A stretch of DNA of 64,000 nt. It comes from Planctomycetota bacterium (GTDB lineage Bacteria; Planctomycetota; Planctomycetia; Pirellulales; Lacipirellulaceae). A program made the translations under genes and the position numbers. The stretch is taken from contig JAJRSE010000139.1 in NCBI GenBank assembly GCA_024278955.1, positions 1-64,000 of the forward strand, given 5' to 3'. The notes beneath the pieces were generated by a model. That model searched no databases and was not told where the DNA came from. It saw nothing but the letters and a program-made list of their open reading frames with translations. Shown piece by piece: positions 17,806 to 27,314 of this stretch. Every line of letters starts with the position of its first letter. Within the stretch, counting starts at the first letter, position 1.

Positions 17806-18633
17806 TTAGCTACAAAGCGATTCTAGCTCAGGAAGTTCGCTTTCGGTAACACATAATCTTTCGATGTGAGTCGCATGCCCCGTTTCGGTGTCGATGTCGA
17901 CGATTGTGCCGCAGATTCGGGAATCTTCTGAGGCTACTTCAAATTGGGTCGGGTTGGAGGTGACTGTGGTTTCCATGACTCGATCAATTCGGCGTCCGAT
18001 GATGCTCTCGTAAGGGCCTGTCATGCCAACGTCGCATTGAAAGGCGGTGCCGCCGGGCAGAATGCATTCGTCGGCAGTGGGGACATGGGTGTGTGTGCCG
18101 AGCACGGCCGAGACCTTGCCATCGAGATAGCGGCCCATGAGCTGCGCTTCGCTGGTTGCTTCAACGTGAAAATCAAGCAGACGCACGCGGACGTCGCTGG
18201 GGATGGCTGCTAGCACTCGGTCGGCGGCTCGCCAGGGGGTATCGACCGGCTTCATGAACAATTGGCCAAGCATGCAGAAGATGGCAACTTGGGTTCCATT
18301 GCGTGCTTCGAGGGTGGCCCACTGTCGTCCTACCGCCTCTTCCGGCAGGTTGGCAGGGCGTACGATGTTGTTTTCGTTTTCCAGGACCGAATAGATCTCT
18401 TTGCGACGATAGACATGATCGCCCAAGGTGATCGCGTCGATTCCTGCTTTGATGAGTTCGTGAAAAATAGCAGGCGTGATTCCAGAGCCGGCGGCTGAGT
18501 TTTCGGCATTGGCGACCACCAAATCGAGCTTGCGGCTAAGTATCAGTCCCGGCATGGCCCGCTTGACGATATCGCGGCCAGGTCGCCCGACAATATCGCC
18601 GATAAAAAGCAGCCGGAGAGGAGGAGTGTCCAT
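17806..18633 (-). CDS. ymdB: YmdB-family calcineurin-like metallophosphoesterase (TIGR00282 type)
   Basis: The 275 residues start at the ATG at 18633, where the conserved sequence LRLLFIGDIVGRPGR begins. Metal-ligand motifs are all present: GD, ANAENSAAG, GDHVY, DFHVEATSE and GTHTHVPTAD. Family members hydrolyse 2',3'-cyclic nucleotides and cAMP in vitro; in Bacillus YmdB affects biofilm and motility decisions. It follows rny by 72 bases, the same order as in Bacillus (rny-ymdB), which supports an RNA-turnover link. An upstream start would add 15 unconserved residues. Confidence 0.9.
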   Translation of the reverse strand: MDTPPLRLLFIGDIVGRPGRDIVKRAMPGLILSRKLDLVVANAENSAAGSGITPAIFHELIKAGIDAITLGDHVYRRKEIYSVLENENNIVRPANLPEEAVGRQWATLEARNGTQVAIFCMLGQLFMKPVDTPWRAADRVLAAIPSDVRVRLLDFHVEATSEAQLMGRYLDGKVSAVLGTHTHVPTADECILPGGTAFQCDVGMTGPYESIIGRRIDRVMETTVTSNPTQFEVASEDSRICGTIVDIDTETGHATHIERLCVTESELPELESLCS

Positions 18634-18705
18634 GCGAATCAAGAGAACGTGCAAAGGAGGTAGGAAATAGGCCGCCAAAAACGAAAGGCTTTGGCATTCG
18701 GCATG

Positions 18706-20310
18706 TTAATGGGCCGTTTCGGTAATGCGAGTTTCGCGAATCAAAGTGACTTTGATTTCACCGGGGTAGGTTAGTTGTTGCTCGAACGCTTTGGCGATAT
18801 CACGACAAATTTTAGCGGACGATTCGTCGGTGGTATCTTTGGCACTGGCAATGACGCGCACCTCGCGGCCAGCTTGGATCGCGAATGCTTGTCGGACCCC
18901 AGGGAAGCTGGTGGCGATGGTTTCGAGTTCCTGCATCCGCTTGATGTATCGATCGAGGGTTTCGCGCCGGGCCCCAGGGCGAGAGGCGCTGCAGGCGTCG
19001 CCGGCGGCGGTAAGGACGGTGTAGGGCATGTCGGGGCGGATATCGTCGTGGTGGCCCAAGGCTGCGTGGACAACTTCGGGGCCTTCGCCAAATCGTTTGA
19101 GTAGGTCGGCCCCAATTTTTGGATGTCCGCCTTCGATATCGTGATCAGCCGCTTTGCCGATGTCGTGGAGCAAGCCGGCGCGACGGGCAAGCTCGGCGTC
19201 GAGGCCCATCTCTTCGGCTAGCATACTGGCAATGAACGAGACCTCGATCGAGTGTCGCAAGACGTTTTGGCTGTAGCTGGTGCGATACTTCAAACGCCCT
19301 AGTAATTCGATGACACGATCGTGGAGGCCAAAGACTTGGGCCTCTTGCATGGCCTCCTCGCCAAATTTTCGAATTTCTTTATCGATTTCTTTTTCTGTTT
19401 CAGCAACCAGTTCCTCGATACGTGACGGATGAATTCTGCCATCAGAAATGAGTTTGCTGAGAGAGATTCGTGCAATTTCACGTCGAACCGGATCGAAAGC
19501 GCTCACGATCACGACCCCAGGGGTGTCGTCGATGATGACATCGACGCCGGTAGATTTTTCGAAAGCGCGAATATTGCGACCTTCGCGACCAATAATGCGG
19601 CCTTTCATTTCATCGTTCGGGATGTCCACGGTGCTGGTGGTCGACTCGGCGGTATGAGCGGCAGCGAAGCGTTGCATCGAGGTGATCAACATTTCCTTGG
19701 CTTTTTCATCGCATTTTTCGAGCGTCTGTTTCTCGTGCTTGAGAATGAGGGCTCCTTGTTCGCGGACCAGCTCTTTTTCAAGTCGCCCGAGAAGCTTGGT
19801 TTCGGCTTCTTCGGGACTCAAGCCGCTAAGCTGGTGCATGGTTTGACGTTCGAGATTGAGCAGATCGTCGAGTTCTTTCTGTCGGCGGGTTGCGTCGTCG
19901 AGTTTTTCGGAGAGTCGCCGCTGGTTGTTCTCGACCATTTTTTCTTGTTTTTGAAGCTGGTCGTTTCGCAGAGCGGTTGCGTCTTCCAGCTTGTCGAGGT
20001 CTCGCTCGCGCTGGTGGAGATCGTTGCGGATGGTCGTATTTTCGTTTTCTAGGCGGCTCTTTTCTTTGAGCGCAAGCTCCTTGGCTTCGACTTCGGCTTC
20101 CTTGCGGCGCGAAGTGGCTTCGATTTCAGCATGTTCGATGATTTGAGCAGCTTCTTTGTCGGCATCTCGACGGCGCAGATAGTCGAGCAGTTTGACGACT
20201 GCCATGCCGAGGAATGCGGCGAGAACAATCGCAACGACTTCCCAGACTTCTAAAACCGCGAGAAGCGGTCGGGGTGAGAATGCGGAGGCAATCACCTGAA
20301 GCGATACCAT
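18706..20310 (-). CDS. rny: Ribonuclease Y
   Basis: This is the membrane-bound endoribonuclease that initiates mRNA decay. From the ATG at 20310 (AGGAAGG about 7 bases upstream) the 534 residues contain an N-terminal transmembrane helix ([18 protein letters not shown]). A long charged coiled coil of about 150 residues follows, then a KH domain with [15 protein letters not shown], and an HD domain with LLHDIGKA (H382, D383) and later HH-D ligands. Length is close to Bacillus RNase Y. A start 31 codons upstream would add residues not seen in the family. A structured candidate RNA lies about 280 bases upstream on the same strand. Confidence 0.95.
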   Translation of the reverse strand: MVSLQVIASAFSPRPLLAVLEVWEVVAIVLAAFLGMAVVKLLDYLRRRDADKEAAQIIEHAEIEATSRRKEAEVEAKELALKEKSRLENENTTIRNDLHQRERDLDKLEDATALRNDQLQKQEKMVENNQRRLSEKLDDATRRQKELDDLLNLERQTMHQLSGLSPEEAETKLLGRLEKELVREQGALILKHEKQTLEKCDEKAKEMLITSMQRFAAAHTAESTTSTVDIPNDEMKGRIIGREGRNIRAFEKSTGVDVIIDDTPGVVIVSAFDPVRREIARISLSKLISDGRIHPSRIEELVAETEKEIDKEIRKFGEEAMQEAQVFGLHDRVIELLGRLKYRTSYSQNVLRHSIEVSFIASMLAEEMGLDAELARRAGLLHDIGKAADHDIEGGHPKIGADLLKRFGEGPEVVHAALGHHDDIRPDMPYTVLTAAGDACSASRPGARRETLDRYIKRMQELETIATSFPGVRQAFAIQAGREVRVIASAKDTTDESSAKICRDIAKAFEQQLTYPGEIKVTLIRETRITETAH

Positions 20311-20403
20311 GGAGAATCCTTCCTGAATACAACGGGAGTATAGTGGGTGCTCGGGCCGCCACTTCGTCCAGAGAAGGAACAAGAATGTTCCAAGAAAGAG
20401 CAA

Positions 20404-21279
20404 TCACCAACCAAGATCGAAACAGCTGCCAGGGCGGCAACACGGTTTCAACGTGCGACTAAGTATCGGTTGTGAGTTGCGGCAAGGCGGTTAGCTTTTG
20501 CCACGCCCTAGTTTTTTCCATGGTTCCCAGACAAAAGTATCTCTGGAAATAATGTGGTCGACATCGGCACACGGGTTACTTACGTAGCTTTGGCTTGGCT
20601 TGGGTGCCGCTCGGCCTACCGGAACCGGCAGGAGGCGAGCACTCCAGGAGCCCCGAGAGAAGAGCCACAACGTGGCCGTTCTCATACGCAAGGGCTTCCT
20701 CCCAAGTGCAGCCTGATACTCACACGAAGCCAAGGCGCTGCGCAATGCTACGGACATCCGCTGGCTTGCAGGGATGTTGCCCAAGCACCTTTGCACCCAA
20801 GAGATCAGCAGTAGGTAACAAATCTCAAACATGTCGTACTACAATCGTTGAACCATAAATTCACACGGGCGCCTTCTCTGAGGAATAGCTCAGCGAGGCA
20901 CCTCGCTAGGACTTCTCAACAACGAACACTTTGTCTCACACTGTCATTATTAACAGCATCTGTTTGGCGACCCTTTCTTTGCCCCATAAAAGAGGCCGCC
21001 CCTGGAAGAGGCAAGAGTCCTACACACATTTTTTTTCGTCAATGAAAACCGAATCGGATAGGCTGGTCTATGTCCCATTGAGTTGTCCCAAATAAATCGA
21101 GCCACCCGGTTCAAACAGCATGGTATCAGAATTGCCTTGCCTTGCAAGCTGAGACGAGGACTGGGCTTAGGCCTATTTTATCGAAGGGAAGGATTGGTTA
21201 AAATCAAGCTATTTGAGACGTTTCCTCCGCCTAGAAGGCCGCCCATTAGTCTTCCAAGCTTACCGAGAGTAACTTTAGC
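20404..21279. other. Divergent intergenic region between rny and tilS
   Basis: No protein gene is convincing here. The interval 20590-20795 folds into a long rod-like structure (see ncRNA entry). The rest, 20800-21279, contains no recognisable motif; it should include the rny and tilS promoters. Confidence 0.4.
20590..20795 (-). ncRNA. Structured RNA candidate, possibly 6S RNA
   Basis: Nested helices are visible (plus-strand coordinates). GCTTGGG 20598-20604 pairs with CCCAAGC 20780-20786. GCACT 20639-20643 pairs with AGTGC 20705-20709. GGAGCCC near 20647 pairs with GGGCTTCC at 20692-20699. GAGAA 20657-20661 pairs with TTCTC 20679-20683, and GCCAC 20664-20668 with GTGGC 20672-20676 around an AAC loop. 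The result is an elongated rod of about 200 nt with internal bulges, like 6S RNA. The structure is symmetric, so the strand is inferred from rny lying just downstream on the minus strand. No 6S sequence signature was matched, so this is a fold-based guess. Confidence 0.35.
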
Positions 21280-22338
21280 GTGACCGACGAACAGGAACTT
21301 TTCGACGCGGACCAGTTGGGCGAAGTGCCCTCCGCTATTTGCCATGCGTGGCCTCCCCCGATTTGGAGTAAAGTGCATGTGGCAGTTGCCATTTCGGGAG
21401 GCTGCGACAGCATGGCCTTGTTGCGAGCCATTCTAGAGCTGAAGGAGCAATTCGGGGGGGCTGGGCAGGTCTCTGCGATTCATATCGATCACCAGTTGCG
21501 GGGCGCCGAGTCGGACGCTGACGCAGCTTGGTGCCGAGAGCAATGTTCGCTTTTGAGAGTGCCGATCGAGGTTTTCCAAGGTTCCGCAAAAGAGCGGGCC
21601 CAAGCCGAAGGCGATGGGATCGAGGCCGCAGCTCGAAATTTACGCTACGAGCTTCTCACACAAGCTGCTGAGGAGGCGGGGGTTCGCTATCTGGCGACCG
21701 CACACACTCAAAACGACCAAGTAGAAACGATCTTGTTTCGTCTGCTTCGTGGGTCCGGCTTACAGGGGCTACGAGGAATTCCGAGCAGAAGACCCCTCTC
21801 GCCCGTGGTGACGTTGGTAAGACCCGTGCTCGGCTGCTCTCGCGAGATGCTAGAAAGCTACCTCCGCAAGCTAGGGCAAGGGTATCGAACCGATAGCAGC
21901 AATCAAGAGCTGCGTTTCGCGCGTAATCGCTTGCGGCAAGATCTGCTTCCTTTGCTTCGAGCGGATTACAACCAGGATGTCGATGCTGCTTTGCTTCGAC
22001 TAGCAACCCAAGCAGACGAAACGCAGCGGTTTATCGAACAACACGCGCGGGCACTCTTGGACGCGGCAAAGGTTGCACTGCGACAAAAGGTTGGTTGCGG
22101 AGGAGAGCTTTTGCTGAACCTAGAGCCGTTCGCCTTGGCGTCTGGTCTCGTGGCACGCGAGGCACTAAGGCTCGCATGGCGCGAGGCCGGCTTATCCGAG
22201 CAGGCGATGACTTTTGCCTGGTGGCGAGAGTTGGCGGAGCTTGCTCAAGAGGCTCGCTTAGAGGGGGTTCTTAATTTGCCCGGCAAGGTACGTGCTAGCA
22301 TTGCCTCGGGGAGGCTTCGGCTCGAGTGGGTCGGATAA
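21280..22338 (+). CDS. tilS: tRNA(Ile)-lysidine synthase
   Basis: TilS converts cytidine-34 of tRNA-Ile(CAU) to lysidine using ATP and lysine, which lets the tRNA read AUA. The 352 residues include the PP-loop SGGCDS at 39-44, the HIDHQLRG segment, ARNLRYELL, TAHTQNDQVETIL and the RNRLRQDLLPLL motif at the end of the catalytic domain. A short C-terminal part follows without the full second TilS domain, similar to shorter TilS proteins. The start is GTG 21280; no better candidate lies downstream of a ribosome-binding site. Confidence 0.93.
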   Translation: MTDEQELFDADQLGEVPSAICHAWPPPIWSKVHVAVAISGGCDSMALLRAILELKEQFGGAGQVSAIHIDHQLRGAESDADAAWCREQCSLLRVPIEVFQGSAKERAQAEGDGIEAAARNLRYELLTQAAEEAGVRYLATAHTQNDQVETILFRLLRGSGLQGLRGIPSRRPLSPVVTLVRPVLGCSREMLESYLRKLGQGYRTDSSNQELRFARNRLRQDLLPLLRADYNQDVDAALLRLATQADETQRFIEQHARALLDAAKVALRQKVGCGGELLLNLEPFALASGLVAREALRLAWREAGLSEQAMTFAWWRELAELAQEARLEGVLNLPGKVRASIASGRLRLEWVG

Positions 22339-22510
22339 TTGGCAACTTCCGCCAGTGGCGAGAGCTGGAATGCTAGCATGAATTCATTTCTCTTTCAGGC
22401 TGTCTAGACGCCAAGGGCTCGGCGACCTACGATTTCGCTGGCAAAATGCGCAAGTGCTGAAACTATGCGTGGACGTTGCGCCCCTACCAATAGGTTAAGG
22501 AACACACAAA

Positions 22511-25500
22511 ATTATCGTTCGGCTGATCAATATCTGCTGGTCCTTTTTCAAGCTGACCTTGATCGTGGCTGTGATTGCCGCGATTGGGATTGGGGTCTAT
22601 CTGTTTACACGGATGGACAACGAGATACGTCGGCATGCGCAGCAGATATTGGCCGATCAGTTTCCGCAGCTCAATGTGAGCATTGGCGGAGCGAGGCTAG
22701 TCGAAGGTCGCGGAATTGCGTTTTACGATCTGACTATTTCTGAAACCAGTACGACCCAACTACAAAACAATCTCCTCGTGGTCGACGAGATCATGCTGGC
22801 ATGCGATGTGAAGCTCACCGAGTTGGCTAAGGGAAAACTGTCGATCGATCGCGTAATGATCAAACATCCGCAATTGTGGGTGTCGCGCCGAGCTAACGGC
22901 CGATGGAATCTTGAATCGTTATGGCCACTGCCTCGCCCGGGCGAAAAACGGCCCAAAGTGGTGATCAAGGATGCTCAGATTGCGATTCGCGACGAACGTC
23001 AGCCCGATTTGCCACCGGTTATGTTGCGTGACGTGAACCTGACCATTGATCCAGTGAACCGTCTGCCTCGCCCTGGGGCCGAGATTCAGCAAGTGAGCTA
23101 CGCAGCTTCGGCGGGCCACAATAGCAGCTCGAATAACGAACCTGCGTTTGAGGTTCATGGCACCTGGGGAGGCACAAACCTCAAGCGAGCTAAGTTCCAG
23201 GCGAACATCGATCCGGCCAATAAGTCGTTTCAGATATCTGCCGAGTTTGAAAAATTGCAGTTTACGCCGACCCTGTTTGCTTGGGTGTCTGCCTATGCCC
23301 CAGGCTCGTTAAGCCAAGCGTCGTTTGAAGGAAACCTCGATGGTACGGTGCAAGTTCAGCATCAATTTGACTCCGGTCAGGCTCCCCAATTTGAGGCGAA
23401 TGTGCAGCTCACCGAGGGGCGGTTTGAAAACCCTCAATTGCCTCGCCCACTGACCAAGGTCTCTTGCCAAGTACAATGCAACAGCGCAGGTGCGAAAGTG
23501 CTTGAGTTTCGTGGCAGTTCGGGGTCGGCAAAAATCGCGATGCAGTTTGAGCGACACGGCTGGGGGGCGACCGCACCCGTGGCCCTAGGGATGAGAATGC
23601 AGAACCTACCGCTTGATCAACAGCTCTACGTGGCATTGCCTGAGCCCTTGAAAAAACAGTGGGACAAGTACAAACCAACCGGGATTGTGGGCGGCGAACT
23701 GGAGCTTACATTCGATGGGGCTCGCTGGCGACCTGTGGGGACGCTTCGAGGATACGAGTTGGCTTTTGAATCAGAGAAGTTTCGCTACCGGCTTAACAAC
23801 GGCTCGGGCACGTTGGTCTACACACCCAGCGAAGTCAATCAACCCGCGTTACTCGATCTCGACTTGATGGGCTACGGAGGGGGCCAGCCACTCAAAATTG
23901 TTGGGCAAGTAGTCGACCCGCGTCCTGGCGCACGTGGCTGGGTAGAAATCACGGGGAAGAATATCAAGATCGAACAGCGAATGATCGACGCGATGCCAGA
24001 GAAAACGCGCAAGGTGATAGAGTCGATGCACCCGACGGGGCATTTCCATGTCCAATGGCATCTCGAGCGCAAGCAAGTAGGCCAGCTGAAACCAGACACT
24101 TCGCTGCGGATGGAGCTTGCCGATTGTAAGGTTGAGTATGAGAAGTTTCCTTATTTGCTTAGCGGAATCCATGGGTTAATTCTCGCCGAAAATAAGAACT
24201 GGACTTTTAGCGATCTCTCGTCGAGCGGTTCAAGAAAAGTGCAATGCCAGGGGCACTTGCGTCCGAAGGGTTCGGGCAACGAGCTTTTTCTGGAATTCGC
24301 TGGGCAGCAGATTGCTTTGGACGATGGCCTAAAACAGGCACTGCCCGAGTCAGTACGCAGAGCGTGGGATGAAATCCGTCCGCTAGGTCGTGTTGATCTT
24401 CTTGCCACGGTCACGCATGAAACGGGTTTTGCGAAGCCCTCGATTAGCGCAACGATTCGCCCCAACGCCGAAACGGCGACGGTCCAGCCCAAGTTTTTCC
24501 CTTATCTTCTTGAACATGTTGAAGGTACGTTTGACTATCTTGATGGGCAAGTTGTACTTCGAGAAGTGCGAGCGCAGCATGGTCGGACTACGGTGAGAAC
24601 CAACGGGAAAGGCAATTTTTCGACTGAGGGCACATGGCAGTTTCAGTTGGATGGGTTCTCGGTTGACAACCTAGAGGTGCGGCGAGATCTGATGGTTGCG
24701 CTGCCACCAAAATTGCAGAAACTCATCGAAAGCTTGAAACCGACCGGCGGGAGCTTCGGACTCTATAACGGTACGCTGCTTTTCTCGAAGTCGCGAGATG
24801 CGATTACGGAGATTGATTCTCGTTGGGATGTGACGCTCGATTGCCACCAGGCCGATCTCCAGGTGGGCCTCGATTTGCGCAATGTCTTTGGTTCGGTACG
24901 GCTTAAGGGAGCCAACGAGAGAGGGAGGTGTACTACCTATGGAGAACTGGCCATCGAATCGGCGACGTTTCAAGATATTCAGTTCACCAATATCCGAGGA
25001 CCACTTTATGCCGACGAGACAAGTTGCCGGCTAGGACGCTGGGCCACAGAGACCCAAGGGCTTCCGATTCGCCGCATGACCGCCGAAGTGTACGGCGGCG
25101 ACATCGTTGGTGATGGCTGGGCGACCTTTGACGGATTTCCGGTGTATGGAGCCCAATTATCGCTCGCGGGAGCCGATTTGGCTCGAATGATGACCGAACG
25201 TTTTCATAGTCGAGAGCCCTACAAGGGAAAGATTGCGGCGAATATAAACCTTACTGGAAGGGGGAGGTCGCTTGATAACTTGGTTGGCGATGGAGACATC
25301 CAAGTCACGGATGCCGATATTTACGAGTTGCCTATTTTGGTCGGCTTATTGAAGGTACTCCGGAGCAGTGTGCCCGACTCGACGGCTTTCAATCAAACCG
25401 ATATTGATTTTCGAGTTCAGGGACGACATATTTACCTTGACCAGCTTGATTTTCTTGGCGACGCGGTGAGTCTGTTTGGCAAAGGATACATGAATTTCGA

Positions 25501-25777
25501 TCAGCAATTGAAGCTCGTGTTCCACGGAGTTGTGGGACGCAACGACTTCAGGATACCTTTCGTCAAGAACGTGGTCGGGCAGGCAAGCCAATCGATCATG
25601 CAGATGTATGTTGACGGGACGATCGCAAACCCAGAAATACACACGCAAGCATTCCCTGGTATCAATAACTTAATTCAACAGATTCAAACCGACTTGGATA
25701 CGAGCGGAGTCGTGGAAGGAACTCGCGAGGCCAAACGCGGATTTTCGTTGCTTCCGGGTTGGTTCCGGAAGCAATAG
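22511..25777 (+). CDS. AsmA/TamB-like large periplasmic protein with N-terminal membrane anchor
   Basis: The protein has about 1,088 residues: one N-terminal transmembrane helix (LTLIVAVIAAIGIGVYLFT) followed by long beta-rich repeats. The segment RVMIKHPQLWVSRRANGRWNLESL is typical of the AsmA N-terminal domain, and the C-terminal part has LKLVFHGVVGR and a VDGTIANPEIH-like ending. AsmA-like proteins form rods that bridge the envelope and carry phospholipids to the outer membrane. The start is uncertain. TTG 22559 falls inside the transmembrane helix and lacks a ribosome-binding site. An ATT at 22511 lies 9 bases after AAGGA and adds the missing basic-hydrophobic lead (IIVRLINICWSFFK). Confidence 0.8.
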   Translation: MIVRLINICWSFFKLTLIVAVIAAIGIGVYLFTRMDNEIRRHAQQILADQFPQLNVSIGGARLVEGRGIAFYDLTISETSTTQLQNNLLVVDEIMLACDVKLTELAKGKLSIDRVMIKHPQLWVSRRANGRWNLESLWPLPRPGEKRPKVVIKDAQIAIRDERQPDLPPVMLRDVNLTIDPVNRLPRPGAEIQQVSYAASAGHNSSSNNEPAFEVHGTWGGTNLKRAKFQANIDPANKSFQISAEFEKLQFTPTLFAWVSAYAPGSLSQASFEGNLDGTVQVQHQFDSGQAPQFEANVQLTEGRFENPQLPRPLTKVSCQVQCNSAGAKVLEFRGSSGSAKIAMQFERHGWGATAPVALGMRMQNLPLDQQLYVALPEPLKKQWDKYKPTGIVGGELELTFDGARWRPVGTLRGYELAFESEKFRYRLNNGSGTLVYTPSEVNQPALLDLDLMGYGGGQPLKIVGQVVDPRPGARGWVEITGKNIKIEQRMIDAMPEKTRKVIESMHPTGHFHVQWHLERKQVGQLKPDTSLRMELADCKVEYEKFPYLLSGIHGLILAENKNWTFSDLSSSGSRKVQCQGHLRPKGSGNELFLEFAGQQIALDDGLKQALPESVRRAWDEIRPLGRVDLLATVTHETGFAKPSISATIRPNAETATVQPKFFPYLLEHVEGTFDYLDGQVVLREVRAQHGRTTVRTNGKGNFSTEGTWQFQLDGFSVDNLEVRRDLMVALPPKLQKLIESLKPTGGSFGLYNGTLLFSKSRDAITEIDSRWDVTLDCHQADLQVGLDLRNVFGSVRLKGANERGRCTTYGELAIESATFQDIQFTNIRGPLYADETSCRLGRWATETQGLPIRRMTAEVYGGDIVGDGWATFDGFPVYGAQLSLAGADLARMMTERFHSREPYKGKIAANINLTGRGRSLDNLVGDGDIQVTDADIYELPILVGLLKVLRSSVPDSTAFNQTDIDFRVQGRHIYLDQLDFLGDAVSLFGKGYMNFDQQLKLVFHGVVGRNDFRIPFVKNVVGQASQSIMQMYVDGTIANPEIHTQAFPGINNLIQQIQTDLDTSGVVEGTREAKRGFSLLPGWFRKQ

Positions 25778-25917
25778 AGGAGCTTTTAATTGCTAGGAAA
25801 TATCGCTAATCGCTAGGAAAACATCGCCACGAAGTTAGGGCCTTTTAACTTTTTTGCCCTACTGAAAAGCTGAAACCGTGTTTTAAGGAATTGCTCTAAC
25901 ACAAAGGAGCTGTAACC

Positions 25918-26253
25918 ATGAGCGTGGGGCCAATGAGTGGAGTTGCAAGTAGTGCGGCCGGAGCGCCGCTGTCGCAGACGAAAGGCAGCGAAACCGAGCG
26001 AGCACAGAAAGACGCCATTGCCGCGAAGCGACAGGCCGATGGCGACAAAAAAGCCGAAAAAGCCTCGGGCGTCGGTGCCACCGAAGGCGACGAAGGCGTT
26101 TCGGAACGAGACGCCGATGGCCGCCGAATGTGGGAAATGAGCCAAAGCAAAGAAGAATCGGCCGGAGACTCGAACGCCGCCGGAGGCGAACCTGTGAAGC
26201 AGGCAAAGGATCTTACCGGTAGCAGCGGGAAATCGCTGGATTTAACTGGGTGA
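25918..26253 (+). CDS. Small disordered hydrophilic protein
   Basis: The 111 residues are rich in Ala, Gly, Glu, Lys, Ser and Asp, with no hydrophobic core and no signal peptide. The middle carries ERDADGRRMWEM and the end SLDLTG. I believe related short proteins with a D-x-DGRR-x-W-E core and an LDLTG tail occur in other planctomycetes, but the function is unknown. AAAGGAG lies 8-9 bases before the ATG, which strongly supports expression. It stands alone between the AsmA-like gene and dapF. Confidence 0.65.
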   Translation: MSVGPMSGVASSAAGAPLSQTKGSETERAQKDAIAAKRQADGDKKAEKASGVGATEGDEGVSERDADGRRMWEMSQSKEESAGDSNAAGGEPVKQAKDLTGSSGKSLDLTG

Positions 26254-26311
26254 AGTCGTGGGCTGAAAATTATTGGGCGATAGTAGTCTACCACAGCTCA
26301 AATTTCGAGTT

Positions 26312-26346
26312 GGGTGCCACTGCTGGCTTGTCCAGCAGTGGCACCC
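26312..26346. repeat. Palindromic (REP-like) repeat, GGGTGCCACTGCTGG family
   Basis: A perfect GGGTGCCACTGCTGG / CCAGCAGTGGCACCC hairpin has a 5-base loop. It is the inverted-orientation relative of the compound copy at 8601-8678. Shared flanks (AACT before, GAAAACCAA after, when oriented alike) show that the two copies are related beyond the hairpin. Confidence 0.7.
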
Positions 26347-26433
26347 GAAAACCAAGCCGCGGTGGAACATTAGTTGCTCTCGCAAGTCACCTTAGAAAAC
26401 TAACACCTAACAACGAGCGCCCAACGCCTACCA

Positions 26434-27270
26434 ATGATTCGATTTACCAAGATGCACGGCGCAGGCAACGACTATGTTTACGTCGATTGTTTTTCCCAAG
26501 AGGTTCCTGAGAATATTCCCGAGCTTGCTCGGGCAATTTCCGATCGCCATACGGGAGTTGGCGGCGATGGGCTGATTTTGATCTGTCCGTCGGAGCGGGC
26601 CGATGCCGAGATGCGAATGTTTAATGCCGATGGTTCGCCTTCGGAAATGTGCGGCAACGGGATTCGTTGCGTGGCGAAGTATGTTTACGATCATGGCATC
26701 GCGAGCCGCGAAACTTTGCAAATCGAGTCGGCTGGTGAAATCTACAATTTGGAGTTGTCGGTTCGCGAGGGCTTGGTCGACCAAGTTCGGGTCGACATGG
26801 GAGAACCGATTCTTGAGGCTGCGAAGATCCCCACGACTCTTGCCGGCAAACCGGTGGCGAATGTCCCGTTGATTCTGGATGGTAATGATTGGTCGGTGAC
26901 CTGTGTTTCGATGGGAAATCCTCATTGCGTGATATTTGTTGACGCACCGACCGATTATTTGGTACATACCGTAGGGCCACTCGTAGAAGGCGATTCGCAT
27001 TTCCCCAATCGAGTCAATGTGGAGTTTGTCGAGGTGGTATCACGAAGCGAGCTTCGCCAGCGGACCTGGGAGCGAGGCTCGGGCGAGACGCAAGCTTGTG
27101 GCACGGGAGCAAGTGCCGTTTGTGTAGCCGGTGTGCTGACTGGTCGAACCGAGCGAAAAGTGACGATCCATTTACTCGGTGGCGATTTGCAACTGGAATG
27201 GAATCAGCAGGATAATCACGTTTATATGACCGGCCCAGCTACCGAGGTGTTTAGCGGCGAGTGGGAGTGA
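26434..27270 (+). CDS. dapF: Diaminopimelate epimerase
   Basis: DapF converts LL- to meso-diaminopimelate for lysine and peptidoglycan. The 278 residues begin with the canonical F-x-K-M-H-G-x-G-N-D motif. Both catalytic cysteines are present: C73 in MCGNGIRC and C222 in ACGTGASA. The substrate-binding SMGNPHCV and ERGSGETQ loops are intact. Length is normal. The presence of DapF agrees with the finding that planctomycetes make peptidoglycan. The next gene begins 45 bases downstream. Confidence 0.96.
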   Translation: MIRFTKMHGAGNDYVYVDCFSQEVPENIPELARAISDRHTGVGGDGLILICPSERADAEMRMFNADGSPSEMCGNGIRCVAKYVYDHGIASRETLQIESAGEIYNLELSVREGLVDQVRVDMGEPILEAAKIPTTLAGKPVANVPLILDGNDWSVTCVSMGNPHCVIFVDAPTDYLVHTVGPLVEGDSHFPNRVNVEFVEVVSRSELRQRTWERGSGETQACGTGASAVCVAGVLTGRTERKVTIHLLGGDLQLEWNQQDNHVYMTGPATEVFSGEWE

Positions 27271-27314
27271 TTTACGGGTCGCGAGTTTCGAGTTTTAGGA
27301 ATGGACTGAAGTCT

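Noticed and set aside
20491..20832. 113-codon minus-strand frame upstream of rny
   Set aside because: It overlaps the base-paired region, has no recognisable domain and is better explained by RNA structure.
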